A stretch of DNA of 6,390 bases from Desulfobacteraceae bacterium UBA5623 (GCA_002424495.1 DIKH01000174.1:9371-15760); one strand, 5' to 3'; shown: positions 1 through 5,500, numbered from the stretch's first letter. The notes: generated by a model not told the origin, from the letters alone. Program-made: numbers and translations.

Positions 1-16
1 TGACTTGTATTCCCAC
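1..16 (-). CDS. Probable start of etfA (electron transfer flavoprotein alpha subunit), cut by the window edge
   Basis: Only five codons are visible, from a GTG start at 14-16, reading M-G-I-Q-V and then leaving the window. The start is proposed because a GAGGTG ribosome binding site lies five bases upstream, exactly the arrangement seen before the TTG start of etfB. An etfA gene normally follows etfB in bacteria, and a short N-terminus of this kind (M-x-I-x-V) is common in EtfA forms that begin with a ferredoxin-like domain. The gap to etfB is 33 bases. The product identity is inferred from position, since five residues prove nothing by themselves. An alternative ATG at 37-39 gives a different frame (M-T-N-K-R) and has no good ribosome binding site. 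Confidence 0.42.
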
Positions 17-21
17 CGAAA

Positions 22-27
22 CACCTC
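22..27 (-). promoter_or_regulatory. Ribosome binding site GAGGTG before the probable etfA start
   Basis: On the minus strand the sequence reads GAGGTG-TTTCG-GTG. The six-base motif and five-base spacer copy those of etfB, and this is the main reason for choosing the GTG at 14-16 as a start. Confidence 0.45.
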
Positions 28-49
28 TTATTTGTCATAAATTATTTAC

Positions 50-850
50 TTATAAGGCCTTTTCCTCTTTCAGGATTTCCAGGATCTTGAGGGCTGCATC
101 ATCATATGAAAGTCCTTGAATTTTTATGCCACCCTGCCTTGGTTCAGGGCTAAAGACCTTAACAACATTTGTGGGAGAACCATTCAGGCCGACTCGATCC
201 ATATCAAGATCCAGATCTGCCGCGCCCCAGACAACAATATCCTTTCCCAGGGCCTTGGTAATCGCCTTATATTTTGGGATGCGGGGTTCATTGAGCCCTT
301 TAACCGCGGTCATGAGCACCGGCATGCGGCATTCAATCACCTCCACGCCCCCTTCAATTTCTCTGTGAGCAACGACCTTTTTCTTTTGAACTTCAAGTTT
401 ATTAATATATGTTATTTGGGGGATATGGAGATTTTCGGCAATGCTTGGCCCCACCTGAGCTGTGTCGCCGTCGGTCGCCTGCTGGCCGCAGAAAATCATG
501 TCATATGCCCCGATTTTTTTAATCGCCATTGCCAGGACGTATCCTGTTGCGAGTGTATCGCCGCCTGCAAATGCTCGGTCGCTCAAAAGTATTGCATTAT
601 CCGCACCCATGCTCAGACATTTTCTGAGCGCTTCATCAGCCTGAGGTGGGCCCATGGTAATGACCGTTACATTTACATCTCCCTCTGAACGTTCCTTGAC
701 CCTTACGGCCTCTTCAACCGCAAATTCATCAAAAGGGTTAACAACGGAAGGGACGCCTTCTCTGATAATAGTGCCTGTTTTGGGGTCGGTCTTCACCTTT
801 GCGATCTCTGATATATCAGGCACTTGCTTTATACATACAATGATATCCAA
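50..850 (-). CDS. etfB: Electron transfer flavoprotein beta subunit, long form
   Basis: EtfB pairs with EtfA in the cytoplasm to form a flavoprotein that accepts electrons from acyl-CoA dehydrogenases. The 266-residue product opens with the typical M-D-I-I-V-C-I-K-Q-V-P-D (1-12). It continues with N-P-F-D-E-F-A-V-E-E-A (38-48), M-G-P-P (66-69), S-D-R-A-F-A-G-G-D-T-L-A-T (90-102) and the nucleotide-binding segment G-Q-Q-A-T-D-G-D-T-A-Q-V-G-P (122-135). The EtfB signature region follows at about 178-200 (V-L-M-T-A-V-K-G-L-N-E-P-R-I-P-K-Y). The start codon is TTG at 848-850, chosen because it gives the canonical N-terminus and follows a GAGGTG ribosome binding site at five bases. Residues 205-266 form a C-terminal extension with G-S-P-T-N-V-V-K (224-231). 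Such an extension is absent from short mitochondrial-type EtfB and resembles Etf proteins of bifurcating complexes such as those of Acidaminococcus. Bifurcation itself is inference and would also depend on EtfA. The gene is last but one in the minus-strand cluster, 96 bases after the CoA-transferase B subunit. Confidence 0.95.
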   Translation of the reverse strand: MDIIVCIKQVPDISEIAKVKTDPKTGTIIREGVPSVVNPFDEFAVEEAVRVKERSEGDVNVTVITMGPPQADEALRKCLSMGADNAILLSDRAFAGGDTLATGYVLAMAIKKIGAYDMIFCGQQATDGDTAQVGPSIAENLHIPQITYINKLEVQKKKVVAHREIEGGVEVIECRMPVLMTAVKGLNEPRIPKYKAITKALGKDIVVWGAADLDLDMDRVGLNGSPTNVVKVFSPEPRQGGIKIQGLSYDDAALKILEILKEEKAL

Positions 851-855
851 TGGTA

Positions 856-861
856 CACCTC
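856..861 (-). promoter_or_regulatory. Ribosome binding site GAGGTG deciding the TTG start of etfB
   Basis: The minus strand reads GAGGTG-TACCA-TTG, with a five-base spacer. There is no ATG in frame that keeps the conserved M-D-I-I-V-C-I-K-Q-V-P opening, so the motif fixes the rare start. The motif is also complementary to CACCTC in the downstream arm of the hairpin at 886-917, so the site could be masked if that arm were free. Confidence 0.75.
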
Positions 862-885
862 AAAATAATAATATTCATCCAAAGT

Positions 886-917
886 AGGGGGGAGAGGTGA
901 AAACACCTCTCCCCCCT
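886..917 (-). repeat. Perfect 14-bp inverted repeat (strong intercistronic hairpin)
   Basis: Bases 886-899 (AGGGGGGAGAGGTG) are perfectly complementary to 904-917 (CACCTCTCCCCCCT), with a four-base AAAA loop (UUUU in the minus-strand mRNA). The stem is mostly G-C pairs, so the RNA hairpin must be very stable. It lies between the CoA-transferase B stop (947) and the etfB start (850). On the minus strand it is followed by ACTTTGGATG, not a run of T, so it is not a standard intrinsic terminator. More likely roles are partial termination, an mRNA stability or processing element setting different levels of the two gene pairs, or control of etfB translation. Confidence 0.85.
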
Positions 918-946
918 TTATGACTACCTGAAAACCGCCTCTTGTC

Positions 947-1792
947 TTATTCCTGCAATCCGTGCAATCTCTTCAAGCACTTTGTCTTGTCAATCTGTTC
1001 CCTCAGCGTGATGATTTCCTCTTCATTCGGAGGATCTGTCATAGGGACCTTATCGGGAACAAGAATATCAAACCCGGTCTTTTCCTTGACTTCCTGCACA
1101 GTGTGGCCCGGATGAACGGATTTCAGCCTCATATGCTTGGTTTTTTCATCAAAGTCCATGCATGCGATGGGGCTTATGATCTCCTTGGGACCATTTGGAT
1201 TCCAGCCGTGTTTTGCAAAACCCCAGCTTTCCCTGTCGCCGTTTCTGTTCTTGTAGCCGGCAGCAGAGATGAAGTCCACCTCGTCAACAAATGTCCTGGT
1301 GTCATGGTTCCTTGTATAGATATAGTACCTGTCCATGAATGTGGAAAAGGTCTGGAGCCCGATTATTCCCGGACCGCGGAAGGTGGGTTTGTCTATTGTG
1401 CCCCTGATGGAGATGTTCTGGTTTCCGTATTTGTCCACCTGCATGGCGCCCAGGAAGAAGACGTCGCAGTGGCGTCTCGGACCACCTGCTGAGAGCTGGA
1501 TCTCATCATGGCCCCTAATGATCTTTTCGCAGATAGCCATGAAGCGGTATTCAAACGGGATATACATTGGTGTATGTCTGGGGATCTCCGCCTGTGCAAG
1601 GCTTGACCACCCGATCCCTGAAAGATACAGGGTGTTGGGTGCATGGTTTTTCATGGCCAGAAGAGCGCCATTATAAACAACATCATTATAGAAACCAGGA
1701 CCTATAATATTGTCTTCAAACTTGATCTGTCGTGAAATCAGAATAGATTGAAGCTCGGATATGGTGTATTCACCTTCGTAAACTTTAGCCAT
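947..1792 (-). CDS. Glutaconate CoA-transferase-like subunit B (family I fold), catalytic glutamate absent
   Basis: The 281-residue product resembles the B subunit of glutaconate CoA-transferase (about 266 residues in Acidaminococcus). Recognisable segments are A-E-I-P-R (68-72), the glycine-rich stretch F-L-G-A-M-Q-V-D-K-Y-G-N-Q-N (113-126), F-R-G-P-G (138-142), V-D-F-I-S-A-A-G-Y (172-180) and F-D-E-K-T-K-H-M-R-L (214-223) leading to T-G-F-D-I-L-V-P (239-246). Family I transferases form a covalent glutamyl-CoA on a Glu in a V-E-S-G-like motif of this subunit. Here the matching stretch is T-L-Y-L-S-G-I-G (54-61), with Leu57 or Gly60 at that place depending on the alignment, and no Glu between residues 31 and 68. 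The protein may be a non-transferase homologue, for example a hydrolase like IpdAB. The ATG follows GGAGG at nine bases, and only 14 bases separate it from the A subunit, which suggests coupled translation and a heteromeric A/B enzyme. Confidence 0.85.
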   Translation of the reverse strand: MAKVYEGEYTISELQSILISRQIKFEDNIIGPGFYNDVVYNGALLAMKNHAPNTLYLSGIGWSSLAQAEIPRHTPMYIPFEYRFMAICEKIIRGHDEIQLSAGGPRRHCDVFFLGAMQVDKYGNQNISIRGTIDKPTFRGPGIIGLQTFSTFMDRYYIYTRNHDTRTFVDEVDFISAAGYKNRNGDRESWGFAKHGWNPNGPKEIISPIACMDFDEKTKHMRLKSVHPGHTVQEVKEKTGFDILVPDKVPMTDPPNEEEIITLREQIDKTKCLKRLHGLQE

Positions 1793-1801
1793 TGTATTCG
1801 C

Positions 1802-1806
1802 CCTCC
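1802..1806 (-). promoter_or_regulatory. Ribosome binding site GGAGG for the CoA-transferase B subunit
   Basis: The minus strand reads A-A-GGAGG followed by nine bases and ATG. The motif directly abuts the stop codon of the A subunit (1807-1809), so ribosomes finishing A can reinitiate on B, fitting equal production of two partner subunits. Confidence 0.8.
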
Positions 1807-2700
1807 TTATATCATGCTCTGTCTCAGGGTTAGAAGTTTTGTGATCCCACCAACAGCCTCGAGATACTCGGCCTGGGTCTTGGGGCCGTAGACGTATTTG
1901 TCAAGCCACACCTTGAAGGTCTCATCACTCTTTGCGGCCTTTACATACTCTTTGCAGAACTGGGCATCATGGGCATAGTATTTTGGTCCTTCATCAGGAT
2001 GTGCGCCATAGGGTACGTCAACAACATAGTCAGCCCTGGTCGGTCCGCCCAGAATTGCAACCCTGGGATCTCTTCTGATGTACTCATTGGGTACGATTTC
2101 TTCGGCCTGGACGATAATGGCCCTCTTTGTGGCATTTGCCAGGATGAACTCCGCAAACACGCTGCCTTCGTAAACACAGTTGCCGTATGGATCAACCTTG
2201 TTGGCGTAAATAAGGGAAACATCCAAGGGGGTGGGTGGCACCTTAACCCATTTTTCGCCTTTGTATTCGATCTCTTCCAGGTCGGGATTGATCTTGCAGA
2301 TGTCTGTGCCCACACCAGCCTTTGTCAAGAGATAGGGCATGCCCCACTGGGCGCCCTTGATCGTGCAGTGAAAATGCTGAAAATCGCATTCCCAGAACTT
2401 TACTTCACCAGACATGTATTTCCTCTGGAAATTGGGGCAGATCGGCGCATAGTCCTGCATTGCCATATAGGTTGTCACAATCTTTTTGACACATCCGGCA
2501 CCAACCAGCATGTCTGAAACCAGCCCGCCTGTGAGCATCACCAGGGTCAGGTCTTTTACGCCTTTTCTGATCACTGCCCTTGCTAATGCGGCAGGCTGAT
2601 TGAAAAGGACCGAACCAGATAACCCGACAACATCACCGTCTTTGACTACTGATACGGCCTCTTCGATAGAAACAATTCTTTCGTCTCGTATAGCAACCAT
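1807..2700 (-). CDS. Glutaconate CoA-transferase-like subunit A (family I fold)
   Basis: The 297-residue product has the family I CoA-transferase A-subunit layout. An N-terminal alpha/beta unit carries D-G-D-V-V-G-L-S-G (21-29). It is followed by L-T-L-V-M-L-T-G-G (51-59), G-M-P-Y-L-L-T-K-A-G-V-G-T-D (120-133), and the most diagnostic block, A-E-E-I-V-P-N-E-Y-I-R-R-D-P (199-212). V-P-Y-G-A-H-P (229-235) comes next, and these last two closely match the Acidaminococcus glutaconate CoA-transferase A subunit as I recall it. The A/B pair would normally move CoA between acetyl-CoA and a dicarboxylate such as glutaconate. Because the neighbouring B subunit lacks the catalytic Glu, that reaction is doubtful here. 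Acidic residues at E104 and D106 lie in the region where the hydrolase IpdA is thought to place its own catalytic Glu, but I cannot align them with certainty. The ATG follows AAGGAGG at nine bases. A 263-base upstream gap suggests its own promoter or control. Confidence 0.88.
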   Translation of the reverse strand: MVAIRDERIVSIEEAVSVVKDGDVVGLSGSVLFNQPAALARAVIRKGVKDLTLVMLTGGLVSDMLVGAGCVKKIVTTYMAMQDYAPICPNFQRKYMSGEVKFWECDFQHFHCTIKGAQWGMPYLLTKAGVGTDICKINPDLEEIEYKGEKWVKVPPTPLDVSLIYANKVDPYGNCVYEGSVFAEFILANATKRAIIVQAEEIVPNEYIRRDPRVAILGGPTRADYVVDVPYGAHPDEGPKYYAHDAQFCKEYVKAAKSDETFKVWLDKYVYGPKTQAEYLEAVGGITKLLTLRQSMI

Positions 2701-2709
2701 TTACATAAG

Positions 2710-2716
2710 CCTCCTT
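2710..2716 (-). promoter_or_regulatory. Ribosome binding site AAGGAGG for the CoA-transferase A subunit
   Basis: A consensus AAGGAGG lies nine bases before the ATG at 2698-2700. It is the strongest ribosome binding site in the window, which fits this gene being the first of its own translated block after the regulatory gap. Confidence 0.8.
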
Positions 2717-2747
2717 AAATAATTAATAGTTTTGACTCATATGTTCC

Positions 2748-2761
2748 CAGGCACATGCCTG
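2748..2761. repeat. 14-bp palindrome CAGGCA-CA-TGCCTG in the leader of the CoA-transferase A gene
   Basis: Two perfect six-base arms flank a two-base centre, 47 bases upstream of the A-subunit start. The centre is too small for a stable RNA loop, so a dimeric protein binding site is more likely than a hairpin. No regulator is identified. Confidence 0.4.
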
Positions 2762-2816
2762 TGAGCTTTAGGTAAACAAAATATTACGCTTTACCCCCTA
2801 AAATTGACTAACAAAC

Positions 2817-2830
2817 CAAACGATTGTTTG
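2817..2830. promoter_or_regulatory. Operator-like site CAAAC-GATT-GTTTG (PsrA-type pattern)
   Basis: The site has perfect five-base arms with a four-base spacer and lies 117 bases upstream of the CoA-transferase A start, in the gap after ACAD1. It matches the C/G-AAAC-N2-4-GTTT-C/G pattern described for PsrA, a TetR-family repressor of fatty acid oxidation and etf genes in Pseudomonas and Shewanella. The genes next to it (acyl-CoA enzymes and Etf) are the kind such regulators control. The pattern is short, no regulator gene is visible, and I found no convincing -35/-10 pair on the minus strand nearby. The rest of the 2701-2963 gap shows no gene and no intrinsic terminator for ACAD1. Confidence 0.4.
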
Positions 2831-2963
2831 AATCTAAAACAACACCTTTTCACTCAGCTTGTTCAAAAAATCACATATTAAGACATTATCCGTACTGGTG
2901 TCAAGGCCTTTTTTGTATTGAGACTTTAAGCAGCCAGCCCGTTAAGCCTTCACGCCGATTCCA

Positions 2964-4112
2964 TTATAGCCCCAACAGCCCTTCCGCCAGAAAAATATGC
3001 TGGGTATAATTAGTCCCCTCCACAAGCTGGATCAATTTCGCATCGCGCATCATTCGTTCAACCGGATGGTCCTTCATATACCCGTAGCCGCCCAGCAATT
3101 GAATCGCATCAGTGGCGACCTTCATTGCCGCATCTGAAATAAAACATTTCGCCATTGCCCCGAAATAGTACCCTTCGGCCTGCCCGCGGTCTACTTCCGC
3201 ACATGCCTTATAGAGTAAATAGCGGCCGGTCTCGACCAGGGCCGCCATATCGGCCAGCATAAACTGAATGCCCTGAAACGACGATATCGGCCGACCGAAC
3301 TGAACACGTTCCTTGGTATAGTTCAAGGCGTAATCCAGTGCACCCTGCGCTATGCCGAGGCCACGGGCAGCGGCCAGGATACAGTTCAGCCCCCTGGCCC
3401 TTGCAGCGATTATCTGGCCTCCACCTTCTTCTCCCATCCTGTTTTTTTGTGGAATGGCGCAGCCTTCAAAAACCAGTTCGCAGGCATGAATGGCAGTTGT
3501 CCCCATCTTTTCCACAGTACGCTCGATTGACCAGGGAGTCAGATCTTTTTCAATTATAAAGGCGCTGATATCTTGAGGTTTCCCGCTATTTTTCGTCCTG
3601 GCAAAGACGATTATCAACCCTGCCTCATCCGCCAGGTCCACAAGGCCTTTTTTTCCATTGATCACATATCGATCACCTGCCTTTTCCGCATATGTGGCAA
3701 TCCGTTCCGGGTCTGATCCTGCATCAGTCTCAAAAAGGGCGACAGCCGTCGTTGTGTTGCCTGAGACAATCCCGGGAATAAAGCTCTTTTTCTGTTGATC
3801 ACTGCCATATTCAAGGATGAGGAGCCCTGTTGTTATCGGCGCAGCACAGATAATTGCCGAAGATGAACAGATCCTGCCTATCTCTTCCAGGACAAGAGCG
3901 GAAGAGAGGATTCCCATTTCGCTTCCGCCATATGCCTCGGGAAAGGCAAGCCCAAAAAGGCCCAGTTCCTTGAACTGTTCTCTTATGACAGACGGAAACA
4001 CACCTGTGTCATCAATTTCTGCTGCAAGGGGAGCGATCTTTTCCTGCGCCATCCGGCGGACAGTGTCTCTGACCATCTTTTGTTCATCTGTAAGACTATA
4101 ATCACCGCTCAT
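2964..4112 (-). CDS. Acyl-CoA dehydrogenase family protein (ACAD1), degenerate middle domain
   Basis: The 382-residue product has the whole acyl-CoA dehydrogenase layout: N-terminal helices, middle beta domain, C-terminal helices. The C-terminal FAD motifs are intact: R-V-Q-F-G-R-P-I (269-276), Q-L-L-G-G-Y-G-Y (338-345) and R-D-A-K-L-I-Q-L-V-E-G-T-N (356-368), with Glu365 at the catalytic-base position. The middle domain is degraded. The usual T-E-P-x-A-G-S-D is F-E-T-D-A-G-S-D (127-134), the W/F-I-S/T-N flavin loop is L-V-D-L (157-160), and G-x-R-x-S-x-T is G-T-T-A-I-H-A (204-210). The Arg found in the T-R-P substrate-side motif of medium-chain enzymes also seems replaced. These changes keep the length and frame, so they are not a frameshift. 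The protein probably serves as the FAD-tail-binding partner of ACAD2, encoded 41 bases upstream. Its ATG follows a modest AGGTAA site. Substrate unknown. Confidence 0.9.
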   Translation of the reverse strand: MSGDYSLTDEQKMVRDTVRRMAQEKIAPLAAEIDDTGVFPSVIREQFKELGLFGLAFPEAYGGSEMGILSSALVLEEIGRICSSSAIICAAPITTGLLILEYGSDQQKKSFIPGIVSGNTTTAVALFETDAGSDPERIATYAEKAGDRYVINGKKGLVDLADEAGLIIVFARTKNSGKPQDISAFIIEKDLTPWSIERTVEKMGTTAIHACELVFEGCAIPQKNRMGEEGGGQIIAARARGLNCILAAARGLGIAQGALDYALNYTKERVQFGRPISSFQGIQFMLADMAALVETGRYLLYKACAEVDRGQAEGYYFGAMAKCFISDAAMKVATDAIQLLGGYGYMKDHPVERMMRDAKLIQLVEGTNYTQHIFLAEGLLGL

Positions 4113-4153
4113 AGCTGTTACCTATTTACAATATTAGCGAACCAATTTCACAC

Positions 4154-5287
4154 TCAACGTCCCAACAATGCCTTTGCAATGGTCACCCGCTGAATCTGAT
4201 TTGTCCCTTCATAGATCTGAAGGATCTTGGCGTCCCTCATGAATCTTTCAACCGAATAATCAGAGGTATATCCGCGGGGGCCAAATACAGACACAGCCTC
4301 GATGCACACATCCATTGCAGTGTCCGTGGCAAAACACTTGGCCATAGAGGAAAACTTGCCCGTATCCGAATGGCCTGAATCGGCCAAAAAGGCGGTTTGA
4401 TATACCAACTGCCTTGCACCTTCAATCCGAATGGCCATGTCGGCAAGCTTATATTTTATGATCTCAAAACAAGGAGCAAGCCGTGTTTTATTTTCACGGG
4501 CATATTCAAGGGTATATTCAAATACGCCCGCAGCCAGCCCCACTGCCTGGGCGCCGATCAGAGGCCGGGTGAAATTGAGCATGCCCATTGCAAGGCCAGT
4601 GCCTTCTCCCTCATCTCCCAGGCGTTTTTCAAAAGGGATCTTACAGTCTTCAAAAATCAGATCGCCAGTATGAGAGCCACGCACACCCATCTTACGTTCC
4701 ATTTTTCCAACCGATAGCCCCGGGGCATCCGCGTCCAGTATAAAACCAGTGATGCCTCCCTTTCCCTTTCCGGTCCTTGCAAGCAGGGAATAGACTTTTG
4801 CTATGCCGGCATTGGATATGAAACACTTTCTCCCGTTAATCACATAATGATCAGATCTCCGTGCTGCGCTTGTCCTGAGTGAGTGGAGGTCCGAGCCTGC
4901 CTCCGGTTCGGTGAAGGCCACACCGGTTATGTACTCACCGGTTGCTATCTTGGGCAGATATTGTCTTTTCTGCTCTTCGTTTCCACCGTTTAACAGTGGC
5001 AGAAGCCCTCCTATGTTTACCCCAACCCACATGGCGGCCGACACATCAACGCTTGCTACCTGTTCCACTGCCAGGCACACGTCAAAAAGAGCGCAGCCCA
5101 TGCCGCCGTATTCTTTCGGGACTGCAAGGCCCATGAGGCCAAACTCAGAGAATTTTTTTACAATATCCCAGGGATACAGGCCCTTTTTGTCAATATCATA
5201 GGACATCGGCAAAAGTTCTCTCCTTGCCAGATCCAGGACCTTTCCAGCAAATTCTTTCTGCTCATCTGTCAGTGAAAACTGACTCAT
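4154..5287 (-). CDS. Acyl-CoA dehydrogenase (ACAD2), intact flavin domain but degenerate C-terminal FAD motifs
   Basis: This 377-residue acyl-CoA dehydrogenase is first of the minus-strand cluster. Its middle domain is canonical: F-T-E-P-E-A-G-S-D (125-133), C-F-I-S-N-A (155-160) and G-V-R-G-S-H-T (201-207). T-R-P-L-I-G-A-Q-A-V-G-L-A (240-252) matches the medium-chain enzyme motif, and Y-E-G-T-N-Q-I-Q-R (359-367) carries the expected catalytic base Glu360. In contrast, the R-x-Q-F-G segment that holds the FAD of the adjacent subunit is replaced by E-N-K-T-R-L-A-P-C-F-E (265-275), about two residues shorter. The Q-x-L-G-G-x-G-Y motif is S-V-F-G-P-R-G-Y (333-340). The enzyme would therefore supply the flavin ring and acyl-CoA site and need another subunit for the FAD tail; ACAD1 has exactly those motifs. 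Electrons would go to EtfAB. The ATG follows a GAGG site at eight bases. Substrate unknown. Confidence 0.93.
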   Translation of the reverse strand: MSQFSLTDEQKEFAGKVLDLARRELLPMSYDIDKKGLYPWDIVKKFSEFGLMGLAVPKEYGGMGCALFDVCLAVEQVASVDVSAAMWVGVNIGGLLPLLNGGNEEQKRQYLPKIATGEYITGVAFTEPEAGSDLHSLRTSAARRSDHYVINGRKCFISNAGIAKVYSLLARTGKGKGGITGFILDADAPGLSVGKMERKMGVRGSHTGDLIFEDCKIPFEKRLGDEGEGTGLAMGMLNFTRPLIGAQAVGLAAGVFEYTLEYARENKTRLAPCFEIIKYKLADMAIRIEGARQLVYQTAFLADSGHSDTGKFSSMAKCFATDTAMDVCIEAVSVFGPRGYTSDYSVERFMRDAKILQIYEGTNQIQRVTIAKALLGR

Positions 5288-5441
5288 TTCAAATTCCTCA
5301 CTTTAGGGTAGAATACAAATAATATAATCGCTGTTAAAAAGTAAACTATTTTATTCGCATGCAAACAAATATACTTGTCATATCATCAAAAATCGTGTAT
5401 TGGCAATATATAATTGGACATTGCAGTCAAAAAGTTTGTGC

Positions 5442-5470
5442 TTGACATGGTTTTAAAGAAAAAATAGAGT
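5442..5470 (+). promoter_or_regulatory. Sigma-70 type promoter for the carboxyltransferase gene
   Basis: A perfect -35 box TTGACA (5442-5447) is followed by 17 bases and TAGAGT (5465-5470), four of six matches to TATAAT. Transcription would start near 5477, giving a leader of about 36 bases before the ATG at 5513. A second TTGACA at 5477-5482 has no -10 box at a proper distance. Confidence 0.55.
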
Positions 5471-5500
5471 CTGCCGTTGACATTTTAAAATTCGAAGAAT

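Noticed and set aside
116..688. Long plus-strand open frame opposite etfB, and similar frames opposite the other genes
   Set aside because: These lie wholly within well-supported genes on the other strand, have no recognisable domain and no ribosome binding site of note, and are frame shadows.
886..917. Intrinsic terminator between the CoA-transferase genes and etfB
   Set aside because: The stem is strong, but on the minus strand it is followed by ACTTTGGATG, not a T-run. On the plus strand only TTTA follows, and there is no plus-strand gene to terminate.
2903..2915. AAGGCCTT followed by T residues as a terminator
   Set aside because: The palindrome has no loop and only four-base arms, and its T-run is on the plus strand where no gene ends.
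2824..3009. Small plus-strand open frame of 61 codons across the 2701-2963 gap
   Set aside because: It overlaps the end of ACAD1, has no ribosome binding site, and its composition does not look like a protein. Its start lies inside the operator-like palindrome.
3600..3740. A frameshift or sequencing error explaining the odd middle-domain motifs of ACAD1
   Set aside because: The frame stays aligned with the family on both sides, the loop has the normal length, and several separate motifs are altered in the same domain. That fits divergence, not a local error.
2964..4112. Annotating ACAD1 as a non-decarboxylating glutaryl-CoA dehydrogenase
   Set aside because: The V-E-G-T motif and the nearby carboxyltransferase suggest it. 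However, the Arg that binds the distal carboxylate of glutaryl-CoA is absent from the aligned segment (S-S-S-A-I-I, residues 83-88), and the flavin-contact loop is degenerate, so the specific name is not supported.
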